Assembly: GCF_000772705.2 (NCBI RefSeq) | Contig: NZ_JSBW02000011.1 | Coordinates: 1 to 50,557 of the forward strand | Length of the DNA: 50,557 nucleotides | Origin: Xanthomonas vasicola | GTDB taxonomy: Bacteria > Pseudomonadota > Gammaproteobacteria > Xanthomonadales > Xanthomonadaceae | Reading direction: 5' to 3' | Shown: piece by piece, positions 19,001-27,552 of the stretch | Numbering within the stretch: position 1 is the stretch's first letter | How the letters are laid out: the number at the start of each line of letters is the position of its first letter | Program-made: the position numbers and the translations under genes | Notes under the pieces: model-generated | The model's database searches: none | Told to the model about the DNA's origin: nothing | The model's input: the letters and a program-made list of their open reading frames with translations, nothing else

Positions 19001-22000
19001 CGCCGATGCCCCGTTGATTCCGTCGTTCGCACCGTTGACCGAGCGCTTGCGTGCGCTGGTGCACACCTTGCCGGAAGCGCAATGGCCGCCGCAGGTGTTC
19101 CTGGACGAGCTGGACGATGTCGATGCAGCAAGCGATACGGTAGACGGCAGCACTGCCTCGGTCGAACTGACCGGTGCGCAGGATCTGTCGCAATACCTGG
19201 ATGCCAGCGCGCTGCCATCCGACGCGCCCGCACCGACGCTAGACGCCGAAGGCGCACAGCCGCAGTCGGACGACGCGCCGATTGCCGTAGACGAACTGGC
19301 CGAGGCAGAAGCCGAGCACGATGCGGCACACACATTGGTCGAAGCCGTCGCCTGGGATGCGACCGAGCTGCAACATGCGCAGACCGCACCGCACGACCAC
19401 GCTGCAGAGGAGCCGGCTGAGGCAGCTGCTGATGTCGTTGCCAGCGAGCACGATGCCGACGCGATCAGCACGCATGCCGACACCGTTGCGGTCGACGAAC
19501 TAGCCGACGCGGAAGCTGCGTTGGGCGATGCGCAAACGCTGGCTGCGGCCGATGCCGAGCAGGCTACGGACACGCATGCGCATCACGCGCCGACGCACGA
19601 CGATCAGGGTGCAGCAGGCGCCGACCACGCGGTCGAGAGCATTGAAGCACTGACGTCCGTGCACGCAGACACTGCGTTGGCTGAAGACGCTAACGCAAGC
19701 AACGCGGAAGACTGGACGCCGGAAACCGCAGCGCTGGACAGCGTGTCGGCCGACCAGGACGGCTACACGGCCGATCAGATTGGTCAGGAACACGCGGGCA
19801 CGCACGCACACTCTGGCGAACAGCCGGCAGATGAGGCGGCGCAGCACAGCGACACCGCGCTGCTGCATGGTGGCGAGTCGTATGCGGGCGAACAGCAGCA
19901 CGCCGAAGAAGCGGCGCAGCTGGGCGAGCACGCGGACGCTGACGCACACGCGTTTTCGAATCAGCAGGTGGATTCGGGCGAGCACGCATCTGCGGACACG
20001 CAGCACGCCGGCGAGCATTCGCAGTCGGAGCAAGTGCAGTCGGAGCAGCACGCCGATTCCAGCGAGCAGTGGCAGAGTGACGCGCATGCGGGCGAAGCCG
20101 AGCACGCGACGGAACACGAGCGCGCCGAAGCCGAGCATTTCGAGGCACAGCACTCCGAAGCTGAGCAAGCCGAAGCCGAGCATGCAGAAACGCACCACGC
20201 TCATGCCGAGCAGGCCAACGCCGACGCCATGCCCGGTCACACCGTCGAATCGGTGCAGGCATTCGAAATGGCGCATGCAGCTGACCAGGTCGAAGAAGCG
20301 GGTGATCCGCAATCCGACACTGCACCTGAGCTACACGGCGCACAGGCTTCCACGTCCGATGACGCGGCGCACGCCGACGAGCATGTAGCGGCCGACGCGA
20401 TTGCCGCAGCCGAACACACAGAGCACGTCGAGCAGGCAGGGCAGGCAGAACATACGGACGCTAGCGAGCACGCCGTTGCCGACCAGCACGCCAACGACTC
20501 CGCAGAGCACCGCGCAGCCGCCAGCGAGCACGCCACAGCCGACCACAGTGCAGCCGAGCCGGAAGACGCCACCCCCGTTGCCGCCTTCAGCGCACCGGTG
20601 GAAGACGCCGCGCCTGCTGAGGCGGCAAGCAACGACGCCGGCGCAGCATTCGATATCGGCCCACTCAACTTCGATCAACTCGACGGCGAGCTGGTCGACA
20701 TCTTTGTCGAAGAAGGCCGCGATCTGCTGGACCACTGCGATGGTTTGATCGCCCGCATGCGCGAAGTGCCGGAAGACCGCGATGTCCTCAACGGACTGCA
20801 ACGCGACCTGCACACGCTCAAGGGCGGTGCGCGCATGGCCGGCATCAACGCCATCGGCGATCTCGGTCACGCGATCGAATCGCTGCTGGAAGCGGTGGCG
20901 GCCAACCGTACCGACATCGACCGCGACGACGTGCGTCTGTTCGAGCGCGGCTTCGACCGCCTGCACCAGCTGTTGACCCGTACCGGCATGCACCGCGCCG
21001 TGGCGATGCCGACCGATCTGGTCGAAGCCTTCGAAACCCGTACCCGTGGCCGCAATGCCGCCCCGCCCAGCGACGCCGATGTCCGCGCGATCGCCAAGGC
21101 GTCGGTGGAGCCGGCACCGCTGTCCGCACCGATTCCGGTGGAAGGGCAGACCGAAGAAGACTTCCTGCCGCGTGTGCAGCAGGAGCAGGTGCGCGTGCGC
21201 GCCGATCTGCTCGACCGTCTGGTCAACCATGCCGGCGAAGTGGCGATCTACCGCTCGCGCCTGGAACAGCAGTTGGGCGCGTTCCGCGGCGCCATGGGCG
21301 AGCTGGATCGCACCAACGCCCGTCTGCGCGACCAGTTGCGCCGTCTGGATCTGGAAACCGAAGCGCAGATCGTGGCGCGTTATCAGCGCGAACAGGACCA
21401 GGGTGATCGCACCTTCGATCCGCTGGAACTGGACCGCTTCTCCACCTTGCAGCAGCTCAGCCGCGCGCTGAACGAATCGGCGGCCGACTTGGGCGGCTTG
21501 CAAGGTGTGCTGGAAGATCTGTCGCGTCAGTACGACAGCTTGCTGCAACAGCAGTCGCGCGTCAGCTCCGAACTGCAGGACGGCCTGATGCGCGCGCGCA
21601 TGGTGCCGTTCGATGGTTTGGTGCCGCGCCTGCGCCGCGTGGTGCGTCAGGCGGCCAACGACACTGGCAAGCAAGTGCATCTGTTGCTGGAAGGCACCCA
21701 GGGCGAACTCGATCGCAACGTGCTCGATCGCATGGTCGCGCCGCTGGAACACATGTTGCGTAACTCGGTGGCGCACGGGCTGGAAACGCCCGAGCAACGC
21801 CGCGATGCGGGCAAGCCGGAAGAAGGCAGCATCGCGATCCGTCTGCGCCGTGAAGGCTCGGAAATCGTGCTGGAAGTAGCCGACGACGGCGCCGGGCTGG
21901 ACCGTGAGGCGATCCGTCGCCGTGGCGAACAGCGCGGCCTGATCGAGCCCGGCCAGGAGCTCAGCGATGCCGAACTGGATGGCCTGATCTTCGCCTCCGG

Positions 22001-22988
22001 TTTCAGCACCTCCGAGCAGGTCAGCCAGTTGGCGGGCCGTGGCGTGGGCATGGACGTGGTGCGCAACGAAGTGCGTCAGCTCGGCGGCTCGGTGGACATC
22101 CACTCGGTGCGCGGCCAGGGCGTCACCTTCACTCTGCGTCTGCCGCAGACGCTGGCGGTCACCCAGGCGGTGTTCGTGCGCATCGGCGAAACCACCTTCG
22201 CGGTGCCGGTGGGTTCGGTCAGCGGTATCGGCCGCATCTCGCGCACCCGTTACGAGTCGGGCGAGGGCGGTTACCACTACGCCGGTGAAGAGTACGTACT
22301 GCACGACCTCGGCTCGCTGGTCGGCCAGGCCGCGGCACGTGCCGATGGCCAGGCGCAGGTGCCATTGTTGCTGGTGCGTGCAGGCGACCTGCGCGCTGCG
22401 GTGGCGATCGATCAGGTGCTGGGCAACCGCGAAATCGTGGTCAAGCCGGTGGGCCTGCAGATCGCCTCGGTGCCGGGTATCTATGGCGCCACCATCACCG
22501 GCGATGGCCGCGTAGTGGTGATTCTGGACGTCGCGCCGCTGGTGCGTCGTTACCTCAGCCAGCCGGCGAGTCCGACGCTGGAAACGCAGACCGAAGCGCA
22601 GCGTCAGGTGCCGCTGGTGATGGTGGTCGACGATTCGCTGACCATGCGCAAGGTCACCAGCCGCGTGCTGGAACGCCACAACCTGGATGTCAGTACCGCA
22701 CGCGACGGTGTCGAGGCGCTGGAACTGCTCGAAGAGCGCGTGCCCGACCTGATGCTGCTGGATATCGAAATGCCGCGCATGGACGGCTATGAACTGGCGA
22801 CCGCGATGCGTGCCGACCCGCGCTTCAAGGCGGTGCCGATCGTGATGATCACCTCGCGCAGTGGCGAGAAGCATCGCCAGCGTGCCTTCGAGATTGGCGT
22901 GCAGCGTTACCTGGGCAAGCCTTACCAAGAGTTGGATCTGATGCGAAACGTGTATGACCTGCTGGGGATCGCCCGTGTCCGAGACTAA
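16011..22988 (+). CDS. chpA: Hybrid chemotaxis histidine kinase ChpA/PilL with multiple Hpt domains
   Basis: A 2325-residue CheA-type kinase controlling type IV pilus motility. From the N-terminus: an FimL/Hpt-like helical region (1-450); an Hpt with phospho-acceptor H780 (RRVFHTLKGSGRLVG); a degenerate Hpt-like segment (about 900-1030, AVHTMSGAFAM); a 460-residue low-complexity linker rich in Ala, His, Glu and Asp (about 1084-1543); a second clear Hpt with H1601 (RDLHTLKGGARMAG); the dimerisation domain (from about 1714); the HATPase_c domain (NSVAHGLE near 1914, ADDGAGLD near 1957); the CheW domain (about 2035-2180); and a C-terminal receiver with phosphoacceptor D2251 (MLLDIEMPRMDGYE). A GGGGG-type RBS precedes the ATG at 16011. 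The overlapping GTG start of the next gene indicates coupled translation. Confidence 0.93.
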   Translation: MSALRDAMSHAALGWVKPELDETLRQARNEIEYFAQEPSDTSRMRFCTGYLHQVQGTLRMVELYAPAMVAEELELLAKAVQVGEVADHDEACAMLMRGTVLLPDYLERLQNGHRDIPIVLLPLLNEIRATRGQPGLNESVLFAFDPQAGVATEAELDHARGSLSGRNRELLDTVGNAVKEELLRVKDALDLHLRTGGDIAELQTQVKDLGSVADTLGMMGLGVARNVVVQQRDALARVVDGQTRMDESVLLDVAGALLYVDASLDDQVASLGADPGDGTEVSNSANSSEVRRTVDVLAQEAIANFGTAREHFVAFIETNWDHARLANVPHLLGEVGGALRILELPQAADYLEGVRRYVDLELIGKQRVPSGRQLDTLADAMASLEYYLEALRERRPGREEILDITRNSLETLRYWPLPSGEPSDLPIGADQPGSVAEPQPVAAPPLQHADTPQAANDAAPAPSLEWANETVVQTPFAASVVHATGAAATDTVFSFDPVAAEETVSGQSHVPFTVAPLDLSDDGAQAPGDWQMETSEQAAPIATSTFDPVSAEQDGSEAAQVSYTVDLSALEQEHAAEPVVAEEAPLQIEQIELPGDAEQTEAPLDFIAENAARRAQTSIEDAFSPPPLPPQQLDDPFVESVEQPQDAPSEATSEPAAPRVQQAVVSEFELDDASTAFLAQLDVAAAQFDVQRPQAPVAAAEAETAQAPAEPASGETTQAATAADAGIFGGFGDSDIDDDIRDVFLEEFDEELVNLGQLLPVWRAAPNSPEHLRPIRRVFHTLKGSGRLVGASVLGEFSWKIESMLNRVLDNSRPASPAVVAMVALAHDVLPQFNAALRDQGRISADLPEIQAIAERVAAGEEVYYVPAAAAPVAADAVALPLAAGVFAASGGTPASVDSVLREILEAEVATHLDTVNGWLQASQAEPQLATEELLRAVHTMSGAFAMTDVPEITLVTSPAESYVKRLLAASVTPSAEGIEAITATAAAIATTVTALRADAPLIPSFAPLTERLRALVHTLPEAQWPPQVFLDELDDVDAASDTVDGSTASVELTGAQDLSQYLDASALPSDAPAPTLDAEGAQPQSDDAPIAVDELAEAEAEHDAAHTLVEAVAWDATELQHAQTAPHDHAAEEPAEAAADVVASEHDADAISTHADTVAVDELADAEAALGDAQTLAAADAEQATDTHAHHAPTHDDQGAAGADHAVESIEALTSVHADTALAEDANASNAEDWTPETAALDSVSADQDGYTADQIGQEHAGTHAHSGEQPADEAAQHSDTALLHGGESYAGEQQHAEEAAQLGEHADADAHAFSNQQVDSGEHASADTQHAGEHSQSEQVQSEQHADSSEQWQSDAHAGEAEHATEHERAEAEHFEAQHSEAEQAEAEHAETHHAHAEQANADAMPGHTVESVQAFEMAHAADQVEEAGDPQSDTAPELHGAQASTSDDAAHADEHVAADAIAAAEHTEHVEQAGQAEHTDASEHAVADQHANDSAEHRAAASEHATADHSAAEPEDATPVAAFSAPVEDAAPAEAASNDAGAAFDIGPLNFDQLDGELVDIFVEEGRDLLDHCDGLIARMREVPEDRDVLNGLQRDLHTLKGGARMAGINAIGDLGHAIESLLEAVAANRTDIDRDDVRLFERGFDRLHQLLTRTGMHRAVAMPTDLVEAFETRTRGRNAAPPSDADVRAIAKASVEPAPLSAPIPVEGQTEEDFLPRVQQEQVRVRADLLDRLVNHAGEVAIYRSRLEQQLGAFRGAMGELDRTNARLRDQLRRLDLETEAQIVARYQREQDQGDRTFDPLELDRFSTLQQLSRALNESAADLGGLQGVLEDLSRQYDSLLQQQSRVSSELQDGLMRARMVPFDGLVPRLRRVVRQAANDTGKQVHLLLEGTQGELDRNVLDRMVAPLEHMLRNSVAHGLETPEQRRDAGKPEEGSIAIRLRREGSEIVLEVADDGAGLDREAIRRRGEQRGLIEPGQELSDAELDGLIFASGFSTSEQVSQLAGRGVGMDVVRNEVRQLGGSVDIHSVRGQGVTFTLRLPQTLAVTQAVFVRIGETTFAVPVGSVSGIGRISRTRYESGEGGYHYAGEEYVLHDLGSLVGQAAARADGQAQVPLLLVRAGDLRAAVAIDQVLGNREIVVKPVGLQIASVPGIYGATITGDGRVVVILDVAPLVRRYLSQPASPTLETQTEAQRQVPLVMVVDDSLTMRKVTSRVLERHNLDVSTARDGVEALELLEERVPDLMLLDIEMPRMDGYELATAMRADPRFKAVPIVMITSRSGEKHRQRAFEIGVQRYLGKPYQELDLMRNVYDLLGIARVRD

Positions 22989-24183
22989 TGGCGCAATGGG
23001 AACTCCGGTTGCTTTGCTGGGTCGTCCGGGTCAGGCGCGTGAGCGCCTGCGCGAAGCACTTGGCCTGGCCGGTGCGCAGGTGGTGCTGGAAGACGAGCCA
23101 TCCGCAGTCGATGTGCAGATGCTGCGCGACGTCGAGCCGGTGGCAGTGCTGGTGTCACTGGAACCGTCGATCGAAGACGCGCTCGAAGCGCTGGAGCCGG
23201 CCTTCAACATGCCTGGTGTTACGGTGATCTTCGACGAGGCCGAACTGACAGTGCGGCGCGAAGGCTGGGAAGCGCAGCGCTGGGTGCGCCATCTGGCCGC
23301 CAAACTGCACGGGCATGCCGACGTCTTGCCGCCGGGCACCGAAACCGAACCGTCGCTGCAGCCCGAGCCGGGTTTGACGCTGGCCTCGCGCCAGCATTCG
23401 GACCTGCAGCTGGATCAACACCTGGAAGCCGCAGCGCATGCGTTCGAAAGCATGCCCAGCGATGCCTTGTTCGCACGTCCATCCACGCATGACACGGCAC
23501 CAGCTGCTGCCGAAAAGCCGGGCCTGAGCCTGGGCGATTCCAGCACCTGGGGCTTGGTGGACGAAGTGACCGTGGTGGTGCGCCCGCGCGCCGAAGCGGA
23601 TGTGTTTGCGCTGTCGACCGGCGGATTGTCGCTGGTGGATCTGGAGCACAGCGGCAGCGTCACCGGCGCAGTGCTGGTGATGGCCGGCATCGGCGGGCCG
23701 GATGCGATCCGCCGTCTGCTGAGCGCCTTGCCGCCGGAATTCCCGCGCGCAGTGCTGGTGCGCATGACCCTGGATGGCGGACAGTACGGCAACCTGGTGC
23801 GGCAGATGGGGCGCGTGTCTGCGCTGCCGGTCGAACTGGGTGAGGCGGGGCAGGTGGTCGCACCGGGCAAGGTGTACGTGCTCTCCGACGAAGTTGGTGT
23901 GCACCAGCATGCTGGCGCGCTGGCATTCTTGGCGCCGGCCGACCCGGCCGGCCTGATCGCTGCGCTGCCGCCGGCCGACAGTGCGGTGCTGATGCTCAGC
24001 GGTGCCAACGAGGCGATGGTGGAAGCATCGCTGGCCTTGGCGGAGCAGGGGGGCTGGTTGGCCGGGCAATCCACCGACGGCTGTTACGACCCCGCCGCCG
24101 CCGCGCGTCTGGCGCGGCAAGGCATTCTGACCGGCGACCCTGCGCAGCTGGCGCAGGCGCTGGCACAGCGTTGGCCGGCATAA
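22975..24183 (+). CDS. ChpB-like protein with degenerate CheB methylesterase domain
   Basis: A 402-residue protein in the place of chpB. Residues about 5-115 resemble an unrecognised receiver-like start (VALLGRPGQARERLREALGLAG). Residues about 195-400 align with the CheB methylesterase fold (AVLVRMTLDGGQYGNLVRQMGRVSALPVELGEAGQVVAPGKVYVLSD). The catalytic residues are not there. The GASTGG nucleophile loop reads AGIGG (G238-G241), the QHMP histidine motif reads RMTL, and the late LSGMGxDG aspartate motif reads LSGANEAM. It is thus probably not a methylesterase and may be structural or regulatory. The GTG at 22975 is chosen: it has GGGGA 6 bases upstream and overlaps chpA by 14 bases. Confidence 0.8.
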   Translation: MSETNGAMGTPVALLGRPGQARERLREALGLAGAQVVLEDEPSAVDVQMLRDVEPVAVLVSLEPSIEDALEALEPAFNMPGVTVIFDEAELTVRREGWEAQRWVRHLAAKLHGHADVLPPGTETEPSLQPEPGLTLASRQHSDLQLDQHLEAAAHAFESMPSDALFARPSTHDTAPAAAEKPGLSLGDSSTWGLVDEVTVVVRPRAEADVFALSTGGLSLVDLEHSGSVTGAVLVMAGIGGPDAIRRLLSALPPEFPRAVLVRMTLDGGQYGNLVRQMGRVSALPVELGEAGQVVAPGKVYVLSDEVGVHQHAGALAFLAPADPAGLIAALPPADSAVLMLSGANEAMVEASLALAEQGGWLAGQSTDGCYDPAAAARLARQGILTGDPAQLAQALAQRWPA

Positions 24184-24216
24184 GCCGGGCGCTCCCTTTC
24201 GAATCGGAATCATGCG

Positions 24217-24693
24217 ATGAGCTACGCCAATAACGACGAAATCCGCGGCGTCCTGATCCAGGCCGGCAGCGAGCGCGTGCTGCTGCCGAACGCCACGGTG
24301 GCCGAGGTGATGTCGCGTGTGGCGGTGGAACCGCTGCCCGACATGCCGCGTTGGGTGGTCGGGCGTATCGATTGGTACGGCTGGAAAGTGCCGCTGCTGT
24401 CGTTCGCACGCCTCAGCGGCATGGGCGAAGAGCCCGCTGCGGTCAACAACAAGGTCATCGTGTTGAAGGCATTGGGCGGTAATCCGGCGCTGCCGTATTT
24501 CGCGCTGCTGACCGCCTCGTTCCCTCAGCTGATTTCGGTGCCGCGTGATGGCCTGCTGGCCGACGCATCGGAAGATGCGCTGCCCGACGGCGTGCACATG
24601 CGCGTGCTACTGGGCGAGCAAAGCGCCTTGTTGCCCAACCTGGACGCTATCGAAGCGCAGCTCAGTCAGGTCTTTGCTGCCGCTGCGGCCTGA
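24217..24693 (+). CDS. chpC: CheW-domain adaptor, ChpC-like
   Basis: A 158-residue single CheW domain (EIRGVLIQAGSERVLLPNATVAEV; WVVGRIDWYGWKVPLLSFARL). It is the second CheW-type protein of the cluster. In Pseudomonas, ChpC is an accessory coupling protein thought to link other receptors to ChpA. It starts 33 bases after the ChpB-like gene and closes the Pil-Chp operon. Confidence 0.85.
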   Translation: MSYANNDEIRGVLIQAGSERVLLPNATVAEVMSRVAVEPLPDMPRWVVGRIDWYGWKVPLLSFARLSGMGEEPAAVNNKVIVLKALGGNPALPYFALLTASFPQLISVPRDGLLADASEDALPDGVHMRVLLGEQSALLPNLDAIEAQLSQVFAAAAA

Positions 24694-24709
24694 GCGCAGT
24701 TGGTGCAGT

Positions 24710-24747
24710 CACTGTGCTCGCTGACAGGCGAGCGCAGTCATACAGTG
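24710..24747 (+). terminator. Hairpin after the Pil-Chp operon
   Basis: An inverted repeat begins 17 bases after the chpC stop: inner stem GCTCGC-TGACAG-GCGAGC, with an outer arm CACTGT...ACAGTG. There is no clear T-run after it, so it may be a weak terminator or just a structured 3' end. Confidence 0.35.
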
Positions 24748-24920
24748 CAGCGACGCGCGTTGTACTGATTGATCGGTGATGACGTGTGGGTTGCAGTCGG
24801 GTGCTCTGGGTCAGGCACAAGATGGTGCGCTGCTTTTCGGCGAAGGCTTGCGGAGCTTGATCTGTATGGCATCAGCTGGATGTACGTGGCGGCGAGATTG
24901 CGTGCATGTTTGAGGCGTGC

Positions 24921-25055
24921 AAGCTTAGAGCAGCTAACGAGACGACTGCACAGCCGCCAGGCGCGCGCCGCCTGCGCCCGGCATCGGCATCTATCACTCG
25001 TCCACCGCGGTTCCTGTGCGCCGTCCATTCCTGCCTGACGACTCCTCGCTACGTT
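24921..25055 (+). repeat. Dispersed ~135-bp intergenic repeat, copy B
   Basis: This aligns end to end with the minus strand of 3004-3140 (shared ordered blocks include CGACTGC, CCGCCAGGC, ATCGGCAT, GGTTCCT, GCGCCGTCCA and CTCGCTACGTT). It lies in the 391-base spacer between chpC and the acetyltransferase, ending about 30 bases before the GTG start. It may therefore carry the promoter region or the 5' untranslated region. Apart from the hairpin and this repeat, the spacer holds nothing recognisable. Confidence 0.65.
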
Positions 25056-25084
25056 GTGTCAGCTGCTCTTGAGGCGCGGCAGTC

Positions 25085-25708
25085 GTGAGTCTTCCGGTAT
25101 TTGCGCCGGTCCGGCATGCCGACGGCGTGGTGCTATGCGATCTAGCCATTGTCGACCCGGCTGCAATGGCAAACTACCACACGCGTAATCGCAGCCACCT
25201 CGCCGATGCGATGCCGCTGCGACCGCCTGCGTTCTATACCGTCGACGGTTGGCGCCGCTTGTGTATCGCATACCGCAGCGCAGTGCCTGGCGAGCGGGAG
25301 TTGCAACTGGTGTTGCTGCAGAATGAGCAGGTGATCGGCACCACCGGGTTCACCCAGATCCAGCGCGGCGCATTTCAGGCTTGCCATCTGGGCTACGGCC
25401 TGGACGCGGCGCAGCAGGGGCGAGGGTTGATCCACTGGGCAGCCACGCAGGGAATTGCATTTGCCTTCGGACCGCTTGGCCTACATCGGGTGATGGCGCA
25501 ATACGTTCCGGAGAACCTGCGCAGTGCGCGTGTGCTGCAGCGGCTTGGCTTCCAGATCGAAGGCTACGCGCGGCGCTACCTGCAGTTGAACGGCCACTGG
25601 CGCGACCATGTGCTGACCAGCAGGTTGCGCGACGACGACACGCCTGGCGAAGGCGCGGTGGATGATCGGCCGGGTTTAGGGCGCAGCGCCCGAGAGCTCG
25701 AGCCGTAA
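25085..25708 (+). CDS. GNAT N-acetyltransferase (RimJ/RimL type)
   Basis: A 207-residue cytosolic acetyltransferase of the Acetyltransf_3/RimJ class. It shows the usual strand order, the acetyl-CoA loop (LGYGLDAAQQGRGLIHWAA, with Q/RxxGxG/A) and the late motif ENLRSARVLQRLGFQIEGYARRYLQLNGHWRDHVL typical of RimJ/RimL-like enzymes. The acceptor could be a protein N-terminus or a small molecule. The start is the GTG at 25085. Its last 33 bases overlap, tail to tail, the 3' end of the next gene on the minus strand. Confidence 0.85.
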   Translation: MSLPVFAPVRHADGVVLCDLAIVDPAAMANYHTRNRSHLADAMPLRPPAFYTVDGWRRLCIAYRSAVPGERELQLVLLQNEQVIGTTGFTQIQRGAFQACHLGYGLDAAQQGRGLIHWAATQGIAFAFGPLGLHRVMAQYVPENLRSARVLQRLGFQIEGYARRYLQLNGHWRDHVLTSRLRDDDTPGEGAVDDRPGLGRSARELEP

Positions 25709-27439
25709 TTCGTCGACGGCTAGATTGCTGTCTTGTGCAAGCGCGATCTGCGTTGCCCAGCCACGTTGTTTGAGTTGATGGCGCAACTGCGCCGCCCAGG
25801 TCTGCACTGCCGCTGCATTCGGTGTGGCAGCCATGATCCGGATTGTTTCCGGCGCCTGTATGCCCGCAGAGGCCGAGTAGCCCGCAAGCCACTCGCGTGG
25901 CAATGTGGAGAGCTTCAGCACTGTAGTGCGGTGTGTTGCGCCGCGCGCGTCTTCATCTCTCCGCTGTCGTGCCTGCTGTGTGGCGGCGTTGCCGGTCGTT
26001 TGCGGCGACGAGGTTGCGCGAGATGCTTCCGGCTGCGGCTTGGCGACCTGCCGTTCCCGTCCTAGTGCAGTTGCAGCCGTTGGCGCGGTGAGCGGCGCTG
26101 CACGTGCTCTCGGCAGTTCGTTCGTTGCAGGTGGGTTAGCTGCCGCGCGCTCGACGCGCAATGACTGATCCTGCGGCGGTGCCGGCAACACCAATGGCGA
26201 AGCTGCAGGCGCTGGTGCACGCTTGGCTGGTAATGGGGTGGGCGCACTGCTGTCTGTAGGTGCTTCGAGCGCGCCGCTTGCCTGCACGTCGTCATTGCTC
26301 GCGGCGATGGGGGCGGGCGGGGGCGGCGGCGCCATCGCGAGTTGCGCATCGTCTTGCGCTGGCTCCGACGCCGTCGCCGGTTGGTCGGACATCATCTCGG
26401 CGGGTGGCGCGGAGGCAGGCGGCGTCACCACACGTGCAGGTAGTGGTGCGCCGACTGGGGCCGGCATGGCGGCTGGCGCCAGTTCCTGCAGTGAAGATGC
26501 TGGTTGCCTTGCCACCTGCTCTGCGGAAGCGGGTTCGTCGGCGGACGCGGGGGCAGGTCGCTGCTCAGGCCCTTGGACGCCGCGTTCTGAGGTGCGACCT
26601 GCTCTGTCTTCCACAGCGCGGCGCTCGGACATTTTTTCTGATTCGGTTGTCGCAAAGACAGCTGCAGCCGGTGTAGATGCATCCGGCACAGGTCGACTGG
26701 CCTGCCATTGCAGGCAGACGCCAACTGCCAGTGTGACCGAAGCAGCGAGCGCCAGGGGCGTCATCCAGCGATGGCGTCGGGCGCTGCGTCGGGCGGGCGC
26801 TGTGCTGACGGTAGCTTTTGCGAGTGCAGCAGATGGAGTTGACGCTGCCGAAGCCGGCTTCGAACCGGATGCGAAAGTTGAAGCAGCAACAGAGGCATCA
26901 GAGGCAATGAACGCGTCAGAGGCGTTATCGGTGTCAGAGGCCTTAGACGTGTCAGAGACCGAAGCACAAGAAGCAGCAAAAGAACTTGTAGCCTGATTCG
27001 AAGACCCGTCGGAATTCGCATGCGACGAAAGCGGTGGCGCTGTAGACGAGCCAACAGACCTTGATGCAGAGATAAATCCAGAGACGGATGCAATGTCGGA
27101 ACTACCTGCCGCTTCCGACGCACCAGACGCCATCGGCATCGCATCGGCATCGCATCGGCATCGCATCGGCATCGGATCGGCAGCGCTGCCAGTCTGTTGC
27201 GCAATCCAGCTGCGCGCAGCGTCGCTCAGGGGTGCGCCCAGTGTGTGGTCGGCGGTGTCGCCCTGCGCAAGGCGTGCCTGTGCAGCCGCGCGTTGTGCCG
27301 CCTGCGCTTGTTCGGCTTGCGCAGCCGTGATCCGGCGCGGCTGCGCATGGTCCTTTTCGTTGCCCGTCGCCCGCCAGATCCATAAATCGGCCACGTTGCG
27401 GCTGAGCCAGGGCTGGACCAACATGCAACGGTTGTGCAC
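25676..27439 (-). CDS. Unknown membrane-anchored low-complexity protein with an 11-bp coding repeat
   Basis: A predicted 587-residue protein that I do not recognise. The N-terminal ~90 residues are Ala/Gln-rich. Residues about 89-105 are encoded by a tandem 11-bp repeat and read PMPMRCRCDADAMPM. A Ser/Ala-rich stretch follows, then one membrane segment (RWMTPLALAASVTLAVGVCLQW, about 228-250), a long Pro/Ala-rich linker and an ordered C-terminal ~75 residues (LKLSTLPREWLAGYSASAGI...LRHQLKQRGWATQ). One anchor plus a Pro-rich linker would suit an envelope-spanning or anti-sigma-like protein, but no partner sigma factor is adjacent. The start is uncertain: GTG at 27439 or ATG at 27424, neither with a strong RBS. 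The reading frame depends on the repeat copy number. Confidence 0.6.
   Translation of the reverse strand: MHNRCMLVQPWLSRNVADLWIWRATGNEKDHAQPRRITAAQAEQAQAAQRAAAQARLAQGDTADHTLGAPLSDAARSWIAQQTGSAADPMPMRCRCDADAMPMASGASEAAGSSDIASVSGFISASRSVGSSTAPPLSSHANSDGSSNQATSSFAASCASVSDTSKASDTDNASDAFIASDASVAASTFASGSKPASAASTPSAALAKATVSTAPARRSARRHRWMTPLALAASVTLAVGVCLQWQASRPVPDASTPAAAVFATTESEKMSERRAVEDRAGRTSERGVQGPEQRPAPASADEPASAEQVARQPASSLQELAPAAMPAPVGAPLPARVVTPPASAPPAEMMSDQPATASEPAQDDAQLAMAPPPPPAPIAASNDDVQASGALEAPTDSSAPTPLPAKRAPAPAASPLVLPAPPQDQSLRVERAAANPPATNELPRARAAPLTAPTAATALGRERQVAKPQPEASRATSSPQTTGNAATQQARQRRDEDARGATHRTTVLKLSTLPREWLAGYSASAGIQAPETIRIMAATPNAAAVQTWAAQLRHQLKQRGWATQIALAQDSNLAVDELRLELSGAAP
27131..27174 (-). 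repeat. Tandem repeat, 4 perfect copies of an 11-bp unit in a coding region
   Basis: CATCGGCATCG (plus strand) is repeated four times without a mismatch from 27131 to 27174, with a degenerate fifth unit (GATCGGCAGCG) at 27175-27185. Because 11 is not a multiple of three, gain or loss of one unit shifts the frame of the surrounding gene. Confidence 0.9.
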
Positions 27440-27552
27440 GGATCCGCATGCGATAACGCCGCAACAAGGTTTATCCGCACGCGATGCTGCCGCATGATGG
27501 AAGGCTGGTGCCGCACTGCGCGGCCGCTCGTTTCCATCATGGAGTTGCCCGC

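Noticed and set aside
20331..22928. Long open frame (865 codons) antisense to the kinase part of chpA
   Set aside because: A shadow of conserved HATPase, CheW and receiver coding on the plus strand; no start signal or known motifs.
27093..27497. Plus-strand frame across the 11-bp repeat
   Set aside because: No motif or RBS; the minus-strand protein continues coherently on both sides.
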